DNA from: Clostridiales bacterium
GTDB lineage: Bacteria; Bacillota; Clostridia; Lachnospirales; WQUN01
Assembly: GCA_031269415.1 (NCBI GenBank)
Contig: JAISZF010000105.1
Location: forward strand, 1-12,402
Length of the DNA: 12,402 nt
Reading direction: 5' to 3'
Shown here: one piece after another, positions 5,670 to 12,402 of the stretch
How positions within the stretch are numbered: the stretch's first letter is position 1
Layout of the letters: each line of letters begins with the position of its first letter
Translations under genes and position numbers: made by a program
The notes under the pieces: model-generated
What the model was told of the DNA's origin: nothing
The model's database searches: none
What the model saw: only the letters and a program-made list of their open reading frames with translations

Positions 5670-6336
5670 CTATAACGCCGTCCTCCAGTTCATACAGGCT
5701 GTCGGCGAATTCCACCAAGCCCGGATCGTGAGTGGTCATGACCACCGCCGCCCCCTCCTTTTCAATTATATCCTTAAAGACCTTAACCACCGCCAAACCC
5801 GTGCGGGTGTCGAGTTCGGCGGTAGGCTCGTCGGCCAGTATGAGCCTGGGACGGTGGGCTATGGCGCGGGCGATCGCCGCCCGCTGCCGCTCGCCGCCCG
5901 ACAGATCCTGAGCCATATGGTTCATCCTGCCCTGAAGCCCCACCAGTTGTAAACATTCTTCCGCCCTGCGCCTATATTCCCGCCTGTTCGCGCCCGACAC
6001 GCGCAGACCGAACTCCACGTTCTCGGCGGCGGTCAGCATAGACACAAGGGCCACAGATTGAAACACAAACCCCGTCTCTTTACGCCGGAACGCGGAACGC
6101 CCGGATTCCTTCATTGCCGTCAGTTCCCTGTTCTCGAAGAGCACCGTTCCCCCCGTAGGATAATCCAGCGCGCCCAAAATGTTTACCAGGGTGGTTTTCC
6201 CCGATCCCGAACGGCCCTTCAGAATCGTGAGCCGTCCCTTTTCAATCTCTAAGTCTACGCCTCCCAAAGCCCAAAAGTCGATTCCGCCGGAACGGAAACT
6301 CCGTTTAACATTCTCGCAGCGCATCAATACATCCAT
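5644..6336 (-). CDS. LolD/MacB-type ABC ATPase (canonical motifs)
   Basis: This 230-residue cytoplasmic ATPase is of the usual LolD/MacB/YtrE length. All motifs are present: Walker A GRSGSGKTT (41-49, Lys47), Q-loop FVFQ (Gln93), signature LSGGERQR (145-152), Walker B LILADEP (165-171), the D-loop ELD that follows it, and the H-loop THD (His203). The ELEDG near the end is also normal for the family. It starts at an ATG one base after the permease stop codon, with GGAAGAG overlapping the end of the permease gene, so translation is coupled. It is followed directly by the second ATPase, which has an altered Q-loop. The pair most likely forms a heterodimer that drives the double-FtsX permease; pairing is inferred from gene order and from the two-halves-in-one permease. 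There is no sign of degradation. Confidence 0.93.
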   Translation of the reverse strand: MDVLMRCENVKRSFRSGGIDFWALGGVDLEIEKGRLTILKGRSGSGKTTLVNILGALDYPTGGTVLFENRELTAMKESGRSAFRRKETGFVFQSVALVSMLTAAENVEFGLRVSGANRREYRRRAEECLQLVGLQGRMNHMAQDLSGGERQRAAIARAIAHRPRLILADEPTAELDTRTGLAVVKVFKDIIEKEGAAVVMTTHDPGLVEFADSLYELEDGVIVGRNLGNG

Positions 6337-6337
6337 A

Positions 6338-9124
6338 TCACTCTTCCCCCAGTTTTAAGGCCGAAGCGATCCTGATCCGCGACACAATCGCCCCCAACGC
6401 AATCAGGCAGACTAAGATCGTGATACCGATCGCTCCGAACAGCCGCGCGTAATCGCTTGGCTGATCCGCCAGTATGATAGGTATGGGCTGTTCGGAGGCC
6501 GAATAGGCCAGTTGGATCATGGGAGTGAACAGCCTTGACGCCAGAACCCCCACTCCACTCCCAATCAAAACAGCCATGAGGGAAACCAGCGCCTGCTCGC
6601 AGCACAGGATGCTCACAATTCCCCTGACGTGCATGCCCATCGCCCGGAACACGCCGAATTGCAAAGCCCGATCCTTAATCGAAAGTATCCAGTAGATCAA
6701 AAAACCTACCGCGCAGACCGTCAGATTGATAATGAAATCTATTGTCAGCGCCCCGTTCGTGCCCTGCAACACAGGCTCGTTTCTGCCCGTGATTATTTGG
6801 GCGCGGGCGTCCGTGAACGAAGCGAATTTAATATTGTTATCCAAGGCGTACCTCGTGATGAAATTATTGGAATCCGCGTCTGTTTTCAGCCATATCTCAT
6901 AAGGCCGCAGGCCAATGACGGACTGGACGTAATGGAGATTGGCGGCGATAAGATACTGAGGCTTGTCCGAATAGCCTCCGTCGGCGTTTTCAGTCCGCTC
7001 AACGGGCTTATATCCCGGCCAGTAGTCCGCGAACCCGTATATAACGCCCGAGCAGTTCTCACTATCCACCCTGTAATTGACTATATCGCCGATCTTATAG
7101 TATTCTTTCAAATTGGCTGAAGCGATTACTCCCTTTGCGTCCCGCGACATGGTGTTCAGGTAATTGTAGAAATGCGTGGGGAAGAAATCATCGCGGTAGT
7201 ACGCGATTCTTCCGAACTGATCGGTTTGTATCGCCATAACGGCGCTGTCCGTCAAATTGCCTCCGGGACCCGTAATCTCAGCCTTTGCCGTATACACCTT
7301 GGCGGCTGATTTAACACCCGGCAGCTCCGCGAACCTGTTAAAGTCCGGCTCATGGTACAGAACCTGATCGCCGCCGCCCGCTTCGGCGTTATCCCGCCAA
7401 ACCTCCTTCAACCGTACATCCGCCCCAACTTCATACAGAACGCTGTCCTCCGCGTTTCTGTTGACGGTGCGCGCCAGCCTTGCGCCGAATATGCCAAAAG
7501 CCACGGTGAACACCAGGAATATCATAATAAACCGTTCATCCCCGGCGGTGCGTATCACTCGAAGGAATGACACATAAGCGGACGGCGGCAGGATATTTTT
7601 GAATATCTTAAAGATCAGCCCGGCGAGCGGCGGGAACAGACGCAGGCATAAAAGCCCCGCTCCGACGATAAACAGCGACGCTGTCAGGTACATCAGGGGA
7701 TCGACGGCTTGCCGCGCCGTTTCGGCTATAATATCATTTTGGATGTTAAATCTGTAAAAGCCGTAAGCGGAGGCCAGCAGAATCAGAACCTCCATAATCA
7801 CCGGCAGTACGCCCCATTTCTTCCGGCGCTCCCTCTTTGTCTCCGCAATGGAAATGCGGGAGTATCGCCACGCGGGCAGCGCCATGGTGATTATCGAAAG
7901 AACGAGGGCCGCTCCGGCGTACAGGAACGCGCGATCGTTATACCGTACCGGCAGCGCCGAGCGATCCACCAGGCTCAGGAATCCGCTTGAAGCGCCTGTC
8001 ACGCGGCAGATAAACCATCCCAGCGGCAGCCCCAACGCCATGGATACAACGCCCACTAAAAAACCTTGCGACAGATACATGCGCAGTATCTGCCCCCCGC
8101 TCGCGCCACGGCTCTTCAATACGTCGATATCGCCCTTGTCTAACCGTAGAATCTGTTTAGACACGATGAATATAAAGAACAGCAGCATGAAGAACATGGG
8201 CGTCTGTAACACCCACAGGGTGATGTTCAGCTTGTCCGACTTTTCATTATAACCGGAGAGTATGGATGAGAAACTCTCCCTGAAACCGGCGTCGGCGCTT
8301 TTTTTATCCATATCCGCATAGAATTTCGCCGCGCTCAGATAGTTGTCCGTCGCGGTTACGTCCAGAGCGGCGCAGTCCAGGTTAACCTGCCAGGCCGCGT
8401 TCACGCCCGACCACGCCGGAAACTCGTTTTCCATGAATACTTCGGCAAAAGCCGTATCCCCGATGAAAAACACATTCTGGTACGACGACGGGGTCGGGTT
8501 CCAGTAATAACCGCTGTCCTCAGCCGCGTCGAAAACGCCTGTAACCTTAATCCTGAGAGGCTGCCCGTTGTACACAAACTGTGAGGACTCGTAAACGCCG
8601 CCCAAAATTATGTTAAGACTGTCATATGTACCCTGACCGACCACCGCCTCTATTACCCCGTCCAACCTCGGGCGGTCCCTGAACATAACGCCCAGAACCA
8701 TTTTCGAGTAGTCCCGAATAAGGGAAACGCTGTATATGTCGCAGTTCAGCGTTTCCGGTTCGTCAGAGAGAGGTTCCTCCGGCAGGAACCCGATATTGCT
8801 TACCGTCAAAATCTCCCTTTTTGTGAGCGCGGGCAACCCGAACCGTTCCGGTATACCGGAAAAGGCCAGCGCCTTGCCGTCCTCCGCGCCGAGCTTAACG
8901 GACGCGGGGCCGCTCCCCAATGCCGCGCTCCATTCAACGAATCCGGGATATTCTCCCTTTTGTGCCAGATAATCGTTGGTCTGCCTCATTAACAGCTTTT
9001 GCGTGGCCGCCTGAGCGTAAAGGGGAATACTGGAAACAACGCCCGCCAGGAATATATTACCTAGCAGCAGGCAGAGCGTTATCCATTTATGCTTTATTAT
9101 TTTTTTAAACAGAAACGTAATCAT
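6338..9124 (-). CDS. Large FtsX/MacB/LolC-type ABC permease with two FtsX domains
   Basis: This membrane subunit of a type VII (MacB/LolCDE-like) ABC machine carries two FtsX repeats in one chain of 928 residues. Predicted membrane spans lie near residues 16-38, 303-325, 352-376, 401-421, 440-460, 478-500, 533-553, 796-817, 841-864 and 897-917 (numbered from the GTG noted below). Two large external domains, about 40-300 and 555-795, follow the first and the seventh span. The post-span motif VLKSRGASGGQILRMYL (about 337-353) and its counterpart FGVFRAMGMHVRGIV (about 825-839) are the cytoplasmic coupling helices typical of FtsX domains. ATG 9124 is preferred, with GAGG 5 nt upstream; an in-frame GTG at 9130 would add two residues. 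The gene begins 7 bp after the third adaptor and ends one base before the first ATPase. Such permeases usually work by pulling or moving periplasmic or extracellular cargo rather than by alternating access; the substrate here is unknown. Confidence 0.92.
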   Translation of the reverse strand: MITFLFKKIIKHKWITLCLLLGNIFLAGVVSSIPLYAQAATQKLLMRQTNDYLAQKGEYPGFVEWSAALGSGPASVKLGAEDGKALAFSGIPERFGLPALTKREILTVSNIGFLPEEPLSDEPETLNCDIYSVSLIRDYSKMVLGVMFRDRPRLDGVIEAVVGQGTYDSLNIILGGVYESSQFVYNGQPLRIKVTGVFDAAEDSGYYWNPTPSSYQNVFFIGDTAFAEVFMENEFPAWSGVNAAWQVNLDCAALDVTATDNYLSAAKFYADMDKKSADAGFRESFSSILSGYNEKSDKLNITLWVLQTPMFFMLLFFIFIVSKQILRLDKGDIDVLKSRGASGGQILRMYLSQGFLVGVVSMALGLPLGWFICRVTGASSGFLSLVDRSALPVRYNDRAFLYAGAALVLSIITMALPAWRYSRISIAETKRERRKKWGVLPVIMEVLILLASAYGFYRFNIQNDIIAETARQAVDPLMYLTASLFIVGAGLLCLRLFPPLAGLIFKIFKNILPPSAYVSFLRVIRTAGDERFIMIFLVFTVAFGIFGARLARTVNRNAEDSVLYEVGADVRLKEVWRDNAEAGGGDQVLYHEPDFNRFAELPGVKSAAKVYTAKAEITGPGGNLTDSAVMAIQTDQFGRIAYYRDDFFPTHFYNYLNTMSRDAKGVIASANLKEYYKIGDIVNYRVDSENCSGVIYGFADYWPGYKPVERTENADGGYSDKPQYLIAANLHYVQSVIGLRPYEIWLKTDADSNNFITRYALDNNIKFASFTDARAQIITGRNEPVLQGTNGALTIDFIINLTVCAVGFLIYWILSIKDRALQFGVFRAMGMHVRGIVSILCCEQALVSLMAVLIGSGVGVLASRLFTPMIQLAYSASEQPIPIILADQPSDYARLFGAIGITILVCLIALGAIVSRIRIASALKLGEE

Positions 9125-9131
9125 GGACACC

Positions 9132-10217
9132 TCAATTCAGTATAACTTGATCGCTCTCATTAAGCCCGTCGAGTATCTGAACATCCTCGGAGCCGGAAGC
9201 GCCGATTACAATGTAACGTTTTTTAACCACCCCGTCTTCCAGTATGTTCACAAAGTGTTTGCCGTCCTCATTTTCCAAGGCTCGCTGGGGTATGGTCAGC
9301 GCGCCGGTTATCTCCCGCTGCTGCCCTGTAATCTGAAATTCCTGATTCAGCGCCCCCGCGATATTTGGGACGGCGTCGTACATCTTGACCAAAAACTCCC
9401 TGCCGCCGTCAGAGCTTGCCGCCGGGGGGCTGGAAACTATGACGCCGTTAAACACATCGCCGCCGAGTTCGGCGGTAATCGGCATATTCATACAGAAACT
9501 GCCCGCGTCGCCGGAAAACGAGATATAAAAATCCGTCGTGTCGCATATCTCCATAAGGACTTCTTCCGCCTCCAGCATATCCCCCTCCGATTTCCGCGCC
9601 GCCATGAATATAAAACCGTCGCTCGGGGCCAGCATTTGTGCCGGCGCGGTCATTGCCTCGTATCCGGTGAGCGTTTCGTTGAGCGCCGTCAGGGCGGCCT
9701 CATGCTCCGCCGCCGCTTTCTGACGGCTCCGTTCCGCCCGTTCGATCCGCATATCCAATATATCCTTCAGTCTCAGGTCGAGTTCCCTGTCCCTGCTCGC
9801 TGTCAACACGGATACATTCTTCTGATAATCCGCCTCGTCAGCCTCGAAATTTCTTTTTTCCTGTTCAATCTCTATATTCGTGATGTCTATATTCATGAGA
9901 ACCTCTTCCTGATCATAGGAGAGCTCGGCCAGCGGATCGCCCGCTTTCACGGCGGTCCCGTCGGAAACATACAGCTTTTCCAGCCTACCCGATTTCTCAA
10001 ACGAAAGGCTTGTCCGAACCGGAAACTCCAGACTGCCCTTAGCGGACGCGGTGGTGATCAGGTCTTTTATCTCGGGGTTTACCAGCGTATAGTTGGGCAG
10101 AGACACGTTAACCATGGAGGCGTCCATCAGACTGACTTCCGCCGTGACCGCGTCCGCGGCGCAGGCGCACAGGAGAGATAGAAACAGCGCCGCTATCCAC
10201 AGCCTACTGTTTGACAT
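9132..10217 (-). CDS. HlyD/MacA-type membrane fusion lipoprotein (third of three)
   Basis: This is an adaptor subunit of about 361 residues, predicted to be a lipoprotein on the outer face of the membrane. The N-terminus has a hydrophobic stretch and lipobox LLCAC (Cys19). Then come a first half biotinyl-lipoyl segment (about 66-99, VSDGTAVKAGDPLAEL), a long coiled-coil hairpin (about 100-190) rich in Glu, Arg and Ala, a second half-lipoyl segment (LAPSDGFIF, about 195-203), a beta-barrel region, and a membrane-proximal end with LTIPQRALENEDG and VQILDGLNESDQVIL. I chose ATG 10217 because GAAGGGG lies 9 nt upstream of it. The in-frame ATG at 10226 directly abuts that sequence, so it is less likely. 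The gene overlaps the end of the previous adaptor by 14 bp. Of the three, it has the longest coiled coil and lies next to the permease. Confidence 0.88.
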   Translation of the reverse strand: MSNSRLWIAALFLSLLCACAADAVTAEVSLMDASMVNVSLPNYTLVNPEIKDLITTASAKGSLEFPVRTSLSFEKSGRLEKLYVSDGTAVKAGDPLAELSYDQEEVLMNIDITNIEIEQEKRNFEADEADYQKNVSVLTASRDRELDLRLKDILDMRIERAERSRQKAAAEHEAALTALNETLTGYEAMTAPAQMLAPSDGFIFMAARKSEGDMLEAEEVLMEICDTTDFYISFSGDAGSFCMNMPITAELGGDVFNGVIVSSPPAASSDGGREFLVKMYDAVPNIAGALNQEFQITGQQREITGALTIPQRALENEDGKHFVNILEDGVVKKRYIVIGASGSEDVQILDGLNESDQVILN

Positions 10218-11301
10218 AGACCACATCCCCTTCCCTCAAGCCCTCGGTGATTTCCATCAGGGTATCGCCGATCAGCCCCGTTTTCACCGGCGTAAGGGTT
10301 TTAACAGCCTCGCCGCCAGCGTCTTTGGTAATCACGTACACGTACTCGCCCTCCGCGCCGGAGTATACGGCGTTTACCGGCACGGCCAGAACGTTTTCAG
10401 CCATATCGGATATACCGATGACCTCGATATATTTCCCCGCGACCAGCCCCACGCTTTTTTCCACAAATGAGAAACGTGCGGGCGTCGGCATGCCGTCGAA
10501 TATGTATGTAAGCTCCTCTTCCATGGGCAAAGGCAGGTACTCCAGCTCATATTCCGCCCCGCCGTATCTGCCGATAAACCGTTTCATGCCGTTAAGCCCC
10601 GCGGCGGACTCGGTTTTTACGCATTCCACATACAGGCTGTCGTCAAGGGCAATCGACACGCCTTCCTGAAACGGGCGCGCCGCGGCCCCGGGCGTGACGT
10701 GGACATACGCGACCGTGCCGTCGGTGTCGGCGATTAACGCCGATTCCGCCTGTTCCCTATTCAATCGGTCTATTGCGCTCTGCCTGTACGCTATCTCCTC
10801 TTCTTGCGCCCTCAACTCCTGATCGCGGATTATTGTAAGCCGATCCAGCGTCAGTTTCTTCAGCCGTATCTCATCCGGGTCCGCGTCCCGCGAAATAAGG
10901 ATATTCAATTCAATCTCCGTAATAGCCATCTCTGTCTGCCTGTCGGCGTTCTCATACTCATACCGCCGAGTCAGCTCTTCCAGTTGCGATTGCGATTCCT
11001 CCGCCCGCGTCCGCGATTCCTCCGTATCCAAATAAACCAGCGCGTCGCCCGCCGCGACCCGTTCCCCGGGCAGCGCCGCTACCGACGCCACAGGCAGGTT
11101 TATGTCGCCGAACCTCAGCGTCACAATCTCCGGCGTTACACGGCCATCCAGCCTTATTATCCTCATAACGTCACGCCGCGCGGCGACCGCCGTATCGTCC
11201 GCCATATCGGCGGGCGGCAGCAACGCGGGCGCTTCGGGCGGCTTGTCCGCGCCGCACCCGCCGAGCAGTATTAAAACCACTATAGCGAAGACTCTTCTCA
11301 A
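10204..11301 (-). CDS. HlyD/MacA-type membrane fusion lipoprotein (second of three)
   Basis: This 365-residue predicted lipoprotein adaptor has lipobox LLGGC (Cys16) after a short hydrophobic signal, then a Pro/Ala-rich linker. The half-lipoyl motif near 76-92 reads ALPGERVAAGDALVYLD; a coiled-coil hairpin of about 93-188 contains many Glu/Arg/Gln; the second half-lipoyl segment ADTDGTVAYVHVTPG lies near 191-205. A beta-barrel region follows, and the C-terminal part carries VLAVPVNAVYSGAEGEYVYVI and ITEGLREGDVVYV, the usual membrane-proximal domain of MacA/RND-type adaptors. The start is TTG 11299-11301, sharing bases with the TGA of the upstream gene (TTGA); GAGGGGG upstream supports it. It is only distantly similar to its two neighbours, so the three are old paralogues rather than a recent duplication. 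Confidence 0.88.
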   Translation of the reverse strand: MRRVFAIVVLILLGGCGADKPPEAPALLPPADMADDTAVAARRDVMRIIRLDGRVTPEIVTLRFGDINLPVASVAALPGERVAAGDALVYLDTEESRTRAEESQSQLEELTRRYEYENADRQTEMAITEIELNILISRDADPDEIRLKKLTLDRLTIIRDQELRAQEEEIAYRQSAIDRLNREQAESALIADTDGTVAYVHVTPGAAARPFQEGVSIALDDSLYVECVKTESAAGLNGMKRFIGRYGGAEYELEYLPLPMEEELTYIFDGMPTPARFSFVEKSVGLVAGKYIEVIGISDMAENVLAVPVNAVYSGAEGEYVYVITKDAGGEAVKTLTPVKTGLIGDTLMEITEGLREGDVVYVKQ

Positions 11302-12338
11302 GATTTCGCCCCCTCGCTGAAAACCTCTTCCCCTTCGGAAAGTCCGCTCGTGATCTCCGCATATTCGGAGGTTTCAAAACCGGTAAGCACCCCTCGTGTC
11401 TTCCTTATGTTGTTCTCAAGCAAATACACATACTTCTCTCCGCGCACGGTCATGATCGCGGAAACAGGAATGTATAACACATCCTTCCGCTCGCCGGCCA
11501 TCAGGTCTATCGTACCGTATGCGCCGTCCTTTATAACCGCCTCGTCAAGCAGTTCGAGATACACGGCGTCCGCCTCCGGCTCAAATATCCCAAGCGCCTC
11601 ATACTCCTCCGCTCTGGCTCTGTATGTTTCCTTTTCGGAGACAACATTCACCTCCATACCCAGCTTCAGATATTCTATATCCGCGCCGGTCGCCTTAAAC
11701 ACCGACCGGGTCTTGTCCGTAATCACATAAACGCCGCTGCCTTCCTCGGATCGGTCGCCGGGCTTTACGGATTGCACATATGTAACCACGCCGTCCAGGC
11801 CGGCCGTCAGGAAACGCAAAGCCCTTTGCGCCTCCAGCCTCTTAAGCCGCAAATCCAATGTCTTCGCCTGATCCCGCAGATCCTCGATCCGGCTGCTGTA
11901 GACGGAAACGGCCTGCCCGCTGATAATCGACAACGACTCGATCTCCGAGTCAATCGCGTACAGCGCTTCTCTGTTTTCTATCTCCACAGAGTTCTTCGCA
12001 ATCTCGCGGTTCAGCTCCTCCAAGGGCTTGTCCAAATCGGAGGTATCCAGCTCCGCCATCACGTCGCCCGCTTTTACCTCGTCGCCCACGTCGAAATATA
12101 AATTCGCGTAATAGAGTCCGCCCACGGAGAACGAAAGCGTCTGCGCGGCAGTGGGCACGTAATCGGCCCGCAGGCTCACATACTTCCGCAGATCGCCCCT
12201 GGTGACGCGGAATACGCTGTACGTGGCGCTTTCATCCCCGCTGATCATCGCCGGAACCAGCGGTTCTTCCTCCGGCGGCAGCAGCGAGCAGGCTGTCAAT
12301 AGAACAAGCAAACTTGATGTCACTAACCCCTTCCTCAT
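11298..12338 (-). CDS. HlyD/MacA-type membrane fusion lipoprotein (first of three)
   Basis: This 346-residue predicted lipoprotein adaptor is the first visible gene of the minus-strand operon. A basic N-terminus and hydrophobic core lead to lipobox LLTAC (Cys17). The half-lipoyl segment FDVGDEVKAGDVMAELD (about 82-98) is followed by a coiled-coil hairpin (about 102-176), the return segment AGLDGVVTYVQSVKPGD (about 179-195), a beta-barrel, and a C-terminal VLYIPVSAIMTVRGEKYVYL (288-307) plus ITSGLSEGEEVF, as in MacA-like proteins. The start ATG has GAGGA (plus-strand 12346-12350) 7 nt upstream. With no outer-membrane channel gene nearby, the adaptor probably works in the cell wall space of a one-membrane cell, or as a gate and scaffold for the permease; that is inference. 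Confidence 0.88.
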   Translation of the reverse strand: MRKGLVTSSLLVLLTACSLLPPEEEPLVPAMISGDESATYSVFRVTRGDLRKYVSLRADYVPTAAQTLSFSVGGLYYANLYFDVGDEVKAGDVMAELDTSDLDKPLEELNREIAKNSVEIENREALYAIDSEIESLSIISGQAVSVYSSRIEDLRDQAKTLDLRLKRLEAQRALRFLTAGLDGVVTYVQSVKPGDRSEEGSGVYVITDKTRSVFKATGADIEYLKLGMEVNVVSEKETYRARAEEYEALGIFEPEADAVYLELLDEAVIKDGAYGTIDLMAGERKDVLYIPVSAIMTVRGEKYVYLLENNIRKTRGVLTGFETSEYAEITSGLSEGEEVFSEGAKS

Positions 12339-12402
12339 AAAACCGTCCTCATACTGAACACTCTCTCCTTTTCCCTTCCGCGCCGGGCTAATCCCTCTCG
12401 CG
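12339..12402 (-). other. Leader upstream of the transporter operon; possible end of another gene
   Basis: Read on the minus strand, this 64-bp stretch is purine-rich (AAGGGAAAAGGAGAGAG) with no convincing -10 or -35. A TAG at 12388-12390 ends a four-codon open stretch from the window edge, so an upstream gene of the same operon could finish here. The promoter of the operon probably lies outside the window. Confidence 0.3.

Noticed and set aside
9123..10181. Long plus-strand open frame of 352 codons opposite the third adaptor gene
   Set aside because: Its translation is rich in Arg, His and Gln with no family features, while the minus strand carries a complete lipoprotein adaptor with ribosome-binding site. 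It is a composition-driven shadow.
1..12402. CRISPR array, tRNA, rRNA, insertion sequence or phage genes
   Set aside because: No regularly spaced repeats, cloverleaf, rRNA-like segment, transposase or integrase motif was seen on either strand.

Overview
The window reads as bacterial chromosome, moderately GC-rich by eye, with compact operons and strong Shine-Dalgarno sites. A Gram-positive anaerobe (Bacillota, Clostridia-like) is the best guess. The reasons are lipoprotein-type membrane fusion proteins with no outer-membrane channel gene, a betaine/carnitine (OpuC-type) transporter remnant, and a small acidic protein that resembles clostridial hypotheticals. This placement is inference from protein style; no rRNA or marker gene is present.

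Layout. (1) 1-833, plus strand: a decayed osmoprotectant ABC transporter. The first third of an OpuCA-like ATPase is joined out of frame to the C-terminal half of an OpuCC/OpuBC-like binding protein. (2) 863-3816, plus strand: an extended -10 promoter, a perfect 14-bp palindrome in the leader, then four closely spaced genes and a hairpin. The genes are two sugar phosphate isomerase/epimerase-type TIM barrels (964 and 1736), a small acidic protein (2706), and a rhomboid-fold membrane protein that appears to lack the protease catalytic residues (3128). (3) 3841-4753, minus strand: a third TIM-barrel isomerase/epimerase-like gene, convergent with the plus operon, with its own candidate promoter. 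(4) 4773-12338, minus strand: one tightly coupled operon, read from right to left: three different HlyD/MacA-type membrane fusion lipoproteins, one large double-FtsX permease of about 930 residues, and two LolD/MacB-type ATPases. The genes overlap or are separated by a few bases at most.

How the parts work together. The minus-strand operon most likely encodes one MacAB/LolCDE-like (type VII ABC family) machine. The permease carries both FtsX halves in a single chain, the two ATPases would form a heterodimer beneath it, and the three lipoproteins would sit on the outer face as an adaptor. Two details make this operon the most interesting part of the window: it has three distinct adaptors where one is usual, and its second ATPase has a C-terminal AbrB/SpoVT-like segment and a substituted Q-loop. 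The substrate cannot be read from the sequence. The TIM-barrel genes suggest catabolism or epimerisation of a sugar, inositol or similar polyol, but no kinase, sugar dehydrogenase or sugar transporter lies in the window to name the substrate.
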